Source: Zanthoxylum bungeanum
Lineage: Eukaryota > Streptophyta > Magnoliopsida > Sapindales > Rutaceae
NCBI GenBank assembly: GCA_019454045.1
Contig: SKCR01032777.1
Span: 186,001-250,000, forward strand
DNA length: 64,000 nt
Reading direction: 5' to 3'
In this document: piece after piece, positions 23,170 to 33,232 of the stretch
How the letters are laid out: the number at the start of each line of letters is the position of its first letter
Position numbering within the stretch: position 1 is the stretch's first letter
Notes under the pieces: generated by a model
Database searches by the model: none
What the model was told of the DNA's origin: nothing
What the model saw: the letters and a program-made list of their open reading frames with translations, nothing else
Made by a program: the position numbers and the translations under genes

Positions 23170-23200
23170 ATCAGAAACTTGGAGGAGACTGCTGAATTTT
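23170..23200 (+). CDS. TM6: TM6-like exon 6 (end uncertain)
   Basis: It starts after acceptor TTTCAG and encodes IRNLEETAEF, matching the VRNLEE motif of relatives. The nearest GT donor (GTGAGA at 23201) gives 31 bp and breaks phase with exon 7. Relatives have 45 bp here, so the site may be mutated. Confidence 0.6.
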
Positions 23201-23291
23201 GTGAGATACTAATCCTTCAATTTCTTCCTTGATTGTCTATCAAAATGTAATTTGTGATTAATTTCTTTGCTGTATATATTGAAATTAAAAG

Positions 23292-23459
23292 GAAAATGAT
23301 CAATGTTACAGATTAGTTGATAATGGAGACTATCAATCCGCAGTTGCATTAACAAACAGAGTATTTGATCTGTATGCGTTTCGCATGCAACAGCCAAATC
23401 TTCATCTTCACCAAGGAGCTACTGGGGGATATGGATCCAGTGATCACACCCTTGCTTGA
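23292..23459 (+). CDS. TM6: TM6-like exon 7 (C-terminal motifs, stop)
   Basis: The frame reads ENDQCYRLVDNGDYQSAVAL, then YAFRMQQPNLHLHQ (PI-derived motif) and YGSSDHTLA before TGA (paleoAP3 motif). The acceptor is probably ATTAAAAG before 23292. Confidence 0.8.
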   Translation, partial: ENDQCYRLVDNGDYQSAVALTNRVFDLYAFRMQQPNLHLHQGATGGYGSSDHTLA

Positions 23460-24091
23460 TAGATGGATTTCGCTTCAGCTAATAAATTGGAGATGGACTT
23501 GTAATTCCAATTTGTATGAACATGTATGTGGTGTGTAACCATGACAGGAACTCTAAGGCCTTCATAATGGCCTTCTTTTATCTTCTGTTATGTTTCCCAT
23601 GACAAACTTATGCATTTTGACAATACGTTTGTATTGTATAATAATAATTGAGTGTGTGTGGCTATCATTAATTTCTATTATATGGAATTGGTGATTGTTT
23701 ATACTTGTGTCAGGATATATATTGCCCACTGTCATATGAACTTGAAGAAAATTTTCTAAGTTCATTTCTTCCGCTTGAATATGTCATTAAGTTACATATA
23801 TATAACTACTTTGATGTGTATATATAATTTTAGCTGTGCATATAACAATTACATAACAATGATTTATAGTTTACATGAAAATTTACACATCTATATACAT
23901 GTGTGTGAGTATGAGTTGTTAATTTATTGCCAGCCGAAAACTGAACAAAGAGTAAACGGAGGTATGACTGAAGTGTTGTAACTAATTAATAAAGAGTAAT
24001 GATATTTATACATAACAGTGACAAAACAATGACAAAATAATATTCAAAACTAGTTTCCTGCTCAGCTCACTTCTTTATCCTTATAATATAG
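23460..24091 (+). other. 3' flank of the MADS gene
   Basis: AT-rich sequence with likely 3' UTR for the first few hundred bases. No other gene or repeat structure is recognised. Confidence 0.5.
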
Positions 24092-24371
24092 TTCTAAGGA
24101 TAAGTTTATCATTTATGGAGGAAATGAACTGTAGGTTAATGGGATCCCGATGATAGAAAGTTTATATTAGGATTCGTATTTATCCTTAACGAAGATGCAG
24201 TTTGTTAGAAAGTTCCAAACATGGGTCTACAGTTGATTCCACTACAAAGGTGGAATATATTGATGCTTCTGAAGCTACAAAAGAAGTTGTTTGGCTTAAG
24301 AAGTTTATCACAGAACTGGGAGTTGTCCCAATTATCGAGAATCTGATTCTGCTATACTGTGATAATACTAG
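24092..24371 (+). pseudogene. copia RNase H fragment
   Basis: The fragment reads KDKFIIYGGNEL, then after an internal deletion GFVFILNEDAVC, a stop and a frameshift. It continues with SSKHGSTVDSTTKVEYIDAS, KEVVWLKKFITELGVVP and LLYCDNTSA. This is the copia RNase H of a relative of element A (compare KFITELGVVPSIEDL there). It lacks everything upstream and is cut on the right at 24372, where LTR sequence F1 begins. The left edge is approximate. It is non-functional. Confidence 0.85.
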
Positions 24372-25247
24372 TGCAACATCTCCAAATCCGGGAGATGTTA
24401 CCGGCAGGGGATATACCGTACTAACCCCATAGCCTCTGATTCTCTGACAACTGCTAATCTCATTCTATATACAATCTCATACATGGGACCAAAGCCCAAC
24501 TCACCAAAATAAAAATATAACAAATGCAATTTACAAATTTGTTGAGACAACTTATACTTATAACAATGACTGATATAATCTATTAACTAACGCATGACTT
24601 TACTTTACTCTTGACTGACTTGAACTGGTGGGCTACAACCCTAGTGACTCGATCAGTATTCGTCTTCCTGAGCTCGTCCTCCGATGACACCTTCAAAATA
24701 AAGAAATTGGGAGTGGGGGTTAGATCATTGTATGATCTAAGTGAGTGGAAGAAAAATTGAAATACTGATATAATATCATTTAGTTTTAAAACCAAAGTTT
24801 CCAAAATAACTTATATGAAAACTCTTTTTCTGAAAGCTTTGCTTGAAATCTCTTTTATAAAACTTCTCTTTCTGAAATATGCTTTCTAAAACCGCTTCTA
24901 AAATCTGCTTTTTTGAAAACTATTTTCTGGAAATCTGCTATCTGGAAACTATTTTTCTAAAAATCTGAAATCTGAAAACTAATCTGTATCTGAAAAACTT
25001 GACGTATGGGGGCGTTACGTATCGTCGTCCACCCATACGCCTAACTAGAGCTAGGAATGCAAAATCATGATTTTAGGGCGTTACGTATCACCGTCCCCCA
25101 AAGCACATCACTCATGTCCCTGAAACTGGTGGTCTTGGGGGCAAAACCCTAACTGTAGGTCTCGATTTCAGCTTTCCGATGATATAAAATTCATAAAACT
25201 CGGAGTTCGTATGAGAAAGTTACGACCTAAATACCATGGGCTGTCTG
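24372..25247 (-). mobile_element. gypsy-type LTR sequence F1, left part
   Basis: It begins TGCAACATCTCC and shares with 55670 onward the motif TACCGGCAGG, then GCCTCTGATTCT, and farther in a long run of CTGAAAACT-like units. The minus strand contains a GGTCGTAACTTTCTCATACG-type segment common in plant gypsy LTRs, hence the suggested orientation. The solo LTR at 25248 interrupts it. It continues at 27785. Confidence 0.6.
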
Positions 25248-27779
25248 TGTTAGGGTTGGTGCTCGGACTGCCAATCCGATTCATAAATACGAGCGATTCA
25301 ATTTTCCATAATATTACTAATTTAATGGTAGCACCCTTGTCTTTTATACGCTTATTCGATCTAATTGTGATTAGATATCTGATTATGATTAGATCGGAAC
25401 TGAATCTAGTTCAGTGATACGTGTATATTAGACAAAGACACTAGGATTTACAATATAGTGCGTAGTTACAACGTAGTTTGTAATTGACATTGGGAAACGC
25501 ACTATTAGTTATATATCCTTAAATAAAGTTCTTGGTCAAGATTTACTAACACGGGTCGGTTAGTAAAATCCGCTAAGACCAGTACATGTCGTATATCGTG
25601 ACTTGGTCTGTTGGTTTATCTCAGTGAACCATAAGTCTTGGGAGACTCGTATAGACATGTAGGTGTTTATTTGATAAGACATTGAACGACTCACTGAAGG
25701 TTTCCTAATAGATGGTACACCAACGTCAATAGGAACCTTCTCGAGTTGAGCGAGCATAGTGATCCTTCGACTTGAGATACCACTGTGGATATATGAGCTA
25801 TCCTCCACACTTTGATGGCAGTCACGTCAACGATGGTCATGACATCCTGTGCTTATCAAGATAAGATCCGTCAGTCCTGTGTACAAGGCATAAGCATTCA
25901 GCACGTTTTTACGATCTAGTAAATCCATGGCCGAGGTATAACTTCGAAAACTAGTTTCGAGTGTTATTTAAATATCGTAAATTGAAAGTCGACTGTATTA
26001 TACCAAAAGGATTAGACGTTCTGATCTATATCTCAGATATAATACGGATAGTCTGTGACAGAGGGATTATACGTATGTAATGACCTCAACTTGTATAGTT
26101 TAGCGAGATTATATGTGGTCGTCATAATCCATGAGTGGGTAGATTATGGACACGAAATTGGATTTCGTGACGGATAAACATAAACTTAGAGAGTCTCACA
26201 ATATGAAGTGTACTCATTGAGCACTTGGGCAACTCGATATGAATAATACAAATTATTCATAATACTTCATCAGATTAAATGAGTTAATTCGGATCGTTTA
26301 ATCGGTTAAACGATAACACATGCAATTAGAGGATTTTGTCCGATAATAATTATTGTATATTTGTATTTGATACATAATACGATTAGATACACATTAATTA
26401 CTCGTCAAATGAGATTTTGACACATGTCATATATATATATATATATTTATTATTTAATGTAAATAAAAATACATATATAGTTGTTAATTAATTATTTAGT
26501 TATTTAATTATTAAATAATTAAAAATTCAAGCCTTATCCATTAGTCATTATTGTATATGATACATGGTGACAAATAATTGGGACATATGGCATGCATTGA
26601 ATAAACTTTATATCTGTCGAATTATGATTTGATCATATAAAGTATTTTATTTTAATTAGATTAAAATTTTTAAAAAAAGACAAATATGCCCCTAGATTTT
26701 GTTCTTTAAAGAATTAAAAAAGGGAAATATTTTTTCTTCTTCTTGGAACACTCTCCATCAACGTCCTAGCTCCAAAAGAATGGGTTTCAAAAATGGTTTG
26801 TAGAATCCATGGAAAATTGAAGGAAATTCAAGGAAAAAGCTTGGGTATTTGGAGATTAAAGGTAATTATTCGTCCCCTTGAGCTTAGAAACTTGTTTTCT
26901 TGTTTCTTGAATTATTAGATATGATCTAGGGTTCCTTCAATTCTGATTTTTGGGGATTTTGTTTGTGGTTGATGGAGATGGAAGTATAGGGATGTGTGAA
27001 GTGTGTTTTGGTTGATAACTTGATATTAATGCAATATTAAGCCAATTTGTTCAAATTATTGTTGGACAACCATGTTGCCATTCTAGAGTGTCATAGTTCA
27101 AATTATTGTTGGACAACCATGTTGTCATTCTAGAGTGTCATAGCCACTCATATCATGCCTAGAATTGTTTTAGAGTGATTCATATGTGGGGACTTTAGTT
27201 GGTGGTTAGATTAATTTGATTAATCTTGGAAAAATTTAGATTTAAGCATGAAAATTGGGCATTTTCGTTTTCTGGTATAGACTTGGAAATGAATCTGATT
27301 TAATGATGAATTTGATGTCTTATGAGTGTTATGGATATGTTTTGGGAGTTAGCACAATTGTCGGAAAGTGTTTCCGACTTGAAATGAGCGAAAACGGCCA
27401 AAAATAGTGTTATTGGGTGGATTTTAAGCCAACTGGGTGACGGATGTCCAAACAGTGAATTCGTCACTATACAGGAAGCCTATGAACTGTCTCGAGACTA
27501 TTGGGGCTGACATGGGCAGTCCCCATGAGTATCAGGTTGTCGATTTGGTCAAAAACGCATTTTGCGTCATTTTAAGGAAAAATATTTTCGTAAAAGTTTT
27601 GCGACGTTTCTTATGCATTTATGTCATTATTTGATATTGAATAAATGTATTTGAGTGAAATGTGAATAAATTATTCATATTAGATATTGAATAATTTATT
27701 CAGCATTTTGAAAAAGTTTTAAAATATGATTTCGCCCGAACCCGCACTTCCGCTACGCCCATCGCCTAAAACCCCAACA
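25248..27779 (+). mobile_element. copia-type solo LTR with target-site duplication
   Basis: It starts TGTTAGGGTTGGTGC and ends CCCCAACA, 2.53 kb. It is flanked on both sides by GTCTG (25243-25247 and 27780-27784), with no PBS or internal region. This is the product of recombination between the two LTRs of one element. It shares with H1 and element A the middle block AAGTCTTGGGAGACTC (about 25633) and ATACCACTGTGGATAT. The ORFs in it are not genes. Confidence 0.9.
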
Positions 27780-27784
27780 GTCTG

Positions 27785-27875
27785 GAGTGAAACATCACAC
27801 AATTCTGTATTGAAACTTAGAGGAATAACGATTGTTCCTAAGATCACTTCATGAGTGCATATGTGTTCAATATAA
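27785..27875 (-). mobile_element. continuation of F1 after the solo LTR
   Basis: 91 bp between the right duplication of the solo LTR and the start of LTR C1 at 27876. It should be collinear with F1 to the left of 25243. C1 cuts it off. Confidence 0.5.
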
Positions 27876-29479
27876 TGATGAGTGGTAAATGTATCACTAT
27901 TTCCCACTTATTTGACCTAATATTTTGTATAGATTTTTGAGTTTTGTGAATATTTTGTAGATAAATAAAATTTCATGACATTCTGGAGGTGATTTGGGGC
28001 CAAAACAGTGAAAAAGGACACAGAAGGGAAAAATTGTCATTTTGCGCGATGATGCCTAATGTGCACCGGCCTATGCCAACTTGCGCCGCTACATGCTAAA
28101 ATGCGCTAGGACACGTGTCACAATCAAAGAAGTTTGCTATCATGCGCCTTTGCTAATGTGCGCCTGCCACGTGTCAACATCTCAGTAATTCGGTTAACGT
28201 GCGCTGTGCCATGTGTCACCATCACATACTGTCGATAATCATCATTGAAGACACGTCATTGCTGACGTCAGCATGACATCCGCGTCGCGACACAAGAAGA
28301 AATTTTAGCGTCGCGACACAAAGCCAATAATTTGGAGCCTGCCACGTGTCAGTCGATCCGGAAGCACGCCGCATTTCCCACCATAATTTACGCACGTCGC
28401 GACGCGCAAGGGTTGCACATCGCGACGCACCAAGCTTAGCCACGCCTATAAATTCAGGTCGATTTTCTGATTTCAGATGTACCTTACTCTCTGTAATTCT
28501 CTGAGTAAATAAGGAGTTTGTATCTAGTTTAGTTCAATTTCAGTTTTATAATTAATTTCAGTTACTTTTCATAATAGTAATTTACTTTCTTTACTTTTTA
28601 TTTTTACTATTCAGCTATGAGGAGGTAACTTCCATCTGCTAGGGTGAAAGGTAAAACTTTTATTACTGTTATTTAGATTAATCTCCATTAATTATAATAT
28701 AATAACTACTTAAAACTTGACTTAACAAGGATATCGCTATATTGGTCGGTTGGTAATTATTATAAACTGGTTTTAACCTGACTAAGTATGGATACCGTCT
28801 GGTTGGTCAGTTGGTAATTACCGCCTATATGGCTGGTTTATGGATAAATATTGATACCGCATTTATGGTCGGTTGGACTTAATTTGACTTAATCAGGTTA
28901 CCGCCTAAATGGCTGGTTGCTAATATCACACAAGTTAATATATTATATTAAGGGAGATATCTATAATAGTAATAACCCTAGCATTTTCTTTTATTGTAAT
29001 TTTTTTTTTACTTTCTAGCATTTTACTTTCAGTATTTTAATTTATGTCTTTTATTTTATTTAAATTTTTACTAGTTGTAAATATGTGTCGTAGCTAAGCT
29101 CATTATCTGGGGTTGTGATGAATTCCAATATCACCGATTTATAAGGGGTTATTTTATAGTTTGGGTGATTTAAAGGTTCACTTATTAAGTCTTAAGCTTA
29201 ATGCGTCATATTAACTGGTCACTAATAAAATTGATATGGTAAATCTAAAATAAACTTGATAAAGGAATTTTAGGTTTCAGCCTTAGACTTAATAGCCCAT
29301 GATCTTCTTTGAGGATAGATAACCCTTTAATAGGTTTCCTTACAGGATAGACATATACCTGTCGGGCGGGGGTAACCATAATTGGAACTTAATCTTAATG
29401 AATTCTGGTAATTTGGTTGACATAGACATATGGTTCAATTGAGTTATACTGGGTATTTGCATATGACCATCGATAGAGG
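27876..29479 (+). mobile_element. Athila-type element C1: 5' LTR, first part
   Basis: It starts TGATGAGTGGTAAATG, as do the LTRs of C2, and shares their downstream part (GGTAACTTCCATCTGC, ACCGCCTATATGG repeats, CTGTCGGGCGGGGGTAACC). It is interrupted at 29479 by C2 and resumes at 51356. Its U3 differs from C2's: it contains ACGTGTC motifs, a TGACGTCA palindrome and repeated GTCGCGAC. A TATA box (TATAAAT) lies at about 28447. Confidence 0.88.
28100..28453 (+). promoter_or_regulatory. C1 LTR promoter with bZIP-type motif cluster
   Basis: Several CACGTGTC/ACGTGTC boxes (about 28112, 28173 and 28343, with ATGTGTC at 28211), the palindrome GCTGACGTCAGC (28261-28272) and three or four GTCGCGAC copies (28283-28430) precede TATAAAT at 28447. 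ACGT-core boxes bind plant bZIP factors. That they act here is inference. Confidence 0.5.
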
Positions 29480-31394
29480 TGATGAGTGGAAAATATATCA
29501 ATATTTACCGCCCATTTTACCTAATATTTTGTTTAGTTTCTCGGGTTTGATGAACGTTTTGATGTGTTTTTAAGTATTTTGTAGATAAATAAAGTATTGG
29601 GACTTAATGGAATCAACTCGAGGCTAAAACGATGAAATTCAGAGCAAAAAATGGCGAAAATGGAAATTTACTATACGCGTCACGAAGTGCAGTCCTAAAT
29701 TCTAATTTTACGTAAGTTTGGTATTTTGGCCATAACTTTTTCATCCGATATCCGATTGAGCTGATTCAAGTTCCCGATTAAATAAGACACAGAGATCTAC
29801 AACTTTGAAGATTTAAATATTTTTGAATTCTGAAGTTTGGAAGGCCGAAATTGATGAATAATCTATTGTATTTTGTGTAATTATTATAGTTATTTTCAAA
29901 ATATAAAATAAAATTAATAAAATAAAAAAGTAAAAATTGTCAAACTTCCACCAAACATGCTTCCATGTTTGGTGTCATGTTTGATGCCATGTTTGGTGGA
30001 GCTATTGGTGGAGTAATTGGTGGAAGTCTTTAGATTTTCCTATAAATACCAAGCTTAACTTTGTAAATTTTTCATGCTTTCTTTGGAGGAGTTTCTCCAT
30101 GAAAATCTAAAGGAAAGTGTCTTATATATTATTTAAGTTTTCTTGTATTTTCTTTTTATTTATTTAATAAAACTTTGTGTGTTTTCTTTTACAACATGAG
30201 CAGGTAACCTCATTCTATTAGGGTGAAAATGTGAGACTTTTAATATAATGAATTAGATTAATCTCCCTTATTTTAATTAAAATTGGATTAATTAGTTACC
30301 GCCTATATGGCCGGTTTAGGTGACAACCATCTTTACCGCCTATATGGTCGATTTTTCATTTCAGAAGTAGTTTCCGCCTATATGGTTGGTTTAGGTAATA
30401 ACCTTGTTACCGCCTATATGGTCGGTTGTATTTAATCGAGACAAATGAAATTACCACCTTTATGGTCTGGTTAATTAATCGGTAAACATTGAGAATAAAA
30501 GAGATTTCTAATTTTGAAATATTAAAAGTGGATCATCTAACCTCAATATTTTTCTTTTATTGTATTTTTAAATTTTTTTTATTTCCAGCATTTACTTTAT
30601 TTACTTTATTTAATTTCCAGTATTTACTTTATGTCTTTTATTTTATTTAAGCTTTTATTAGCCTTAGATATGTGTCGTAGCTAAGCCCATTATCTGGGTT
30701 GTGATGAATTCCAATATCACCGGTTAATAAGAGGTTGTTTTACGATTTGGGTAATATAAAGGTGTATTTATTAAGCCTTAGTCTTAATGCTTTTGTTAAC
30801 TGGTCATTAATAAGATTGAACTCGTAACTTAAAATGAACTTGGAAAATGGATTTTAGGTTTAAGACCCTAGACTTAATAACCCACGATCTTCCTTGAGGA
30901 TAGATAACCCTTTAATAGATTTCCTTACAGGATAGGAATATACCTGTCGGGAGGGGGTAACCATAATTGAAACTTAATCTTAATGAATTCAGGTAACTTG
31001 GTTGACATAAGAATATGATTAATTGGGTTACACTGGGTATTTGTATCTGACCATCGGAAGAGGCTTTTATATATTTTCGTGTTCCAGGTTAATAATCAAT
31101 ATATTTCACAAACGTGAAATAACCACCTCATCTTTTAAAAGATATTGGAAGAATTCACAACCCTGAATAGTTTTATAACTTTGAATTTTACTCAACCTAT
31201 TTTTGCGCAATTTTATTTACTTGTTTTTAAGTTTAAAGTCACCACTCAGTCAATCAATCAATCTTTTAGATACTAGTAATCATTTGGCCTCATAAAATTA
31301 ATAGCTAGGTATTAAGTCCTCGTAGGATCAATACTTTTTATACTACTTGAACGATATGTGCGCTTGCGTTATACGTTTGTGATTACGCAGATCA
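29480..31394 (+). repeat. 5' LTR of C2
   Basis: TGATGAGTGGAAAATA to ACGCAGATCA. TATA box TATAAATA at 30041, downstream of repeated CCATGTTTGGTG units (about 29950-30025). Four ACCGCCTATATGG(T/C)CGGTT units lie between about 30297 and 30440. Confidence 0.9.
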
Positions 31395-31396
31395 AG

Positions 31397-31414
31397 TTTT
31401 TGGCACCGTTTCTG
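31397..31414 (+). other. primer-binding site of C2, mutated
   Basis: TTTTTGGCACCGTTTCTG follows the LTR. The corresponding site in C1 (51700 on) reads TTTTTGGCGCCGTTGCCA, the usual Athila form. Confidence 0.7.
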
Positions 31415-31525
31415 GGGACTTATTTATCTTTCCCTATTAGTTTTGAGGTTAGATACATTTACTTGTATCTAATTTCTTTTTACTTATTGTTTTATTTTCT
31501 TGTGTTTCAGGTTCTCAGACACTAC

Positions 31526-33232
31526 ATGAGACGAACCAGAAGCTTTGAAATTCGACCGCTTGACCCAGAAATTGAAAGAACCATCAGACAGTTGAGAAGA
31601 GAAAGGTGAGAAGGGCAAGAAGCAATTGCTAACATGGAACTTGAACCTTTGGAAGTTTCACCATCAATTCTCATTCGAGACATAACCATTCTGGTGGTTG
31701 ACGGCTTCATTTCTTGTATTGTACTTCCTCCCTTACCAGCAAATGCGTGTGACATCAAACATGCATTCAGATGATTCAGCAGTCAGTTTAGTTGGGGGAA
31801 TGCAACTGAAGATCCTAATGCCCACATCAACAACTTTCTGGAAGTTTGCGGCACTTTCAATTACAACCGAGGAGTTGAAGAAGCAATGAGACTGCGGGTT
31901 TTTCCATATTCCTTGAAAGACAGAGCAAAAGCTTGGCTATATTCACTACCAGCAGGTTCCATCACAACTTGGAACACTTTAGCCATGAAATTCCTTGCAA
32001 AATATTTTCCACTAGCGAGAACAACAAAACTGAGGAATGACATCACATCTTTTGTACCACTTGATTCAGAAACTCTCTACGAAGCCTGAGAAATGTACAA
32101 AGATTTGCTCTGGAAATGTCCTCACCATGAGATTCCAAAATGGCTTCAAGTCCAAACTTTCTATAATGGACTTTCTGGACTGATGAGAACCACAATTGAT
32201 GTTGCTGCTGCTGGAGGAGCTTTAATGGAAAAATGAGAAGATCAAACGTGGGTCCTAATCGAAGAAATGGACAACTACAATTCCTTGTGGCCAAAAGAAA
32301 GAAGTATGATCCAAAGAATTGCATGAATTTATGAAGTTGGAGCCAATACAGCAATCAGTGCCAAGCTGGATCAGATATGAAAATTCATGGAGACTCTCAG
32401 CATGCAAAGCAATATTGGATCCACAAGTTCACCATATGGAGGAGCACCATAACCAATTCAACAAGAAGAGACGGCGAACTATGTCAACAATTTCAACAGA
32501 CAGGGGAACAATCCATATTCTAACACTTACAACCCATGGTGGAGGAATCATCCCAATTTTTCATGGAGAAACAATTCGGGGAAAAAGAACAATCCACCAC
32601 CTGGATTCCAACAACAGAATAAAGGCCAGGAGTATGAAAAAGAACCAGAAATGAAAGAATGGTTTACAAAGATGTTCAAAAAGCAAGAAGCAAAATACGA
32701 TGCCATGTTTCAAGCCCAATCAGCATTCAATCAAAGCCAATCTGCTTCCGTTAAAGAACTGGAGAATCAAATTGGACAACTGACCAATAATCAGAGTTAC
32801 AGACCGCCAGGAAATCTTCCCAGAAACACATAACCAAATCCAAGAAACCGAGGGAAGGAACAATGTCAAGCCATTACTTTGAAAAGCGGTACTGAAATCA
32901 ACAAAGATGTTGGAATCAAAGCATCCATTGAAGAAGTTCCAAAAGAAGCAGAGCAATAGATGGAAGAAAAAGAAGCAAAGGAAAAAGATCAAATCACTCC
33001 ACCTCCACATTTTCCACAGCGTCTTCAGAAAAATAAATTGGTCTAGCAGTTTGCTCGTTTCTTGGAGGTTATCAGAAGCTACATATCAACATTCCATTTG
33101 CAGAAGCCTTGGAAGAAATTCCAGCTATGTCAAATTCATGAAAGATATTCTTTCATGAAAATGAAGATTGGGAGACTATGAGACAATAGCATTAACAGAA
33201 GTATGCAGTGCTATCATTCAGATGAAACTTCC
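31526..33232 (+). pseudogene. gag: Athila gag of C2, many stops, split by D
   Basis: The frame begins MRRTRSFEIRPLDPEIERTI right after a TTTCAG acceptor-like site (31510). The Retrotrans_gag domain is clear: DPNAHINNFLEVCGTFNYN, RLRVFPYSLKDRAKAWLYSL, ITTWNTLAMKFLAKYFP, then FYNGLSGLMRTTIDVAAAGG. Later parts carry NPYSNTYNPWWRNHPNFSW and a Gln/Asn-rich ELENQIGQLTNNQ segment. At least ten stops and a few frameshifts interrupt it (for example 31606, 32087, 32234 and 32831). The segment that should run into protease is cut at 33232 by element D and resumes at 42894. Confidence 0.88.
33228..33232 (+). repeat. target-site duplication of D, left copy
   Basis: CTTCC here, ATTCC at 42894-42898: one mismatch. 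Removing D rejoins the Athila sequence in a way that restores the conserved LPPKLKDP context. Confidence 0.75.

Larger units (their letters stand above)
14966..23459 (+). pseudogene. TM6: TM6-like (paleoAP3) B-class MADS-box gene, split by a copia insertion
   Basis: AP3/TM6 proteins form DNA-binding heterodimers with PI and specify petals and stamens. Seven exons can be placed: 14966-15153 (188 bp), 15246-15312 (67), 15558-15611 plus 21080-21087 (62), 21232-21331 (100), 23017-23058 (42), about 23170-23200 (uncertain) and 23292-23459. The first five have the canonical AP3/TM6 sizes and keep phase. The MADS domain (residues 1-60) begins MGRGKMEIKRTENPTKRR. A K domain follows, then the C-terminal motifs YAFRMQQPNLHLHQ (PI-derived) and YGSSDHTLA (paleoAP3), which separate TM6 from euAP3. 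Exon 3 is split by element B, which should destroy the normal transcript. The DNA-binding helix is also diverged (YTNCRKAMFK where relatives have YSKRRNGIFK). The exon 6 donor and phase are unclear. Confidence 0.88.
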
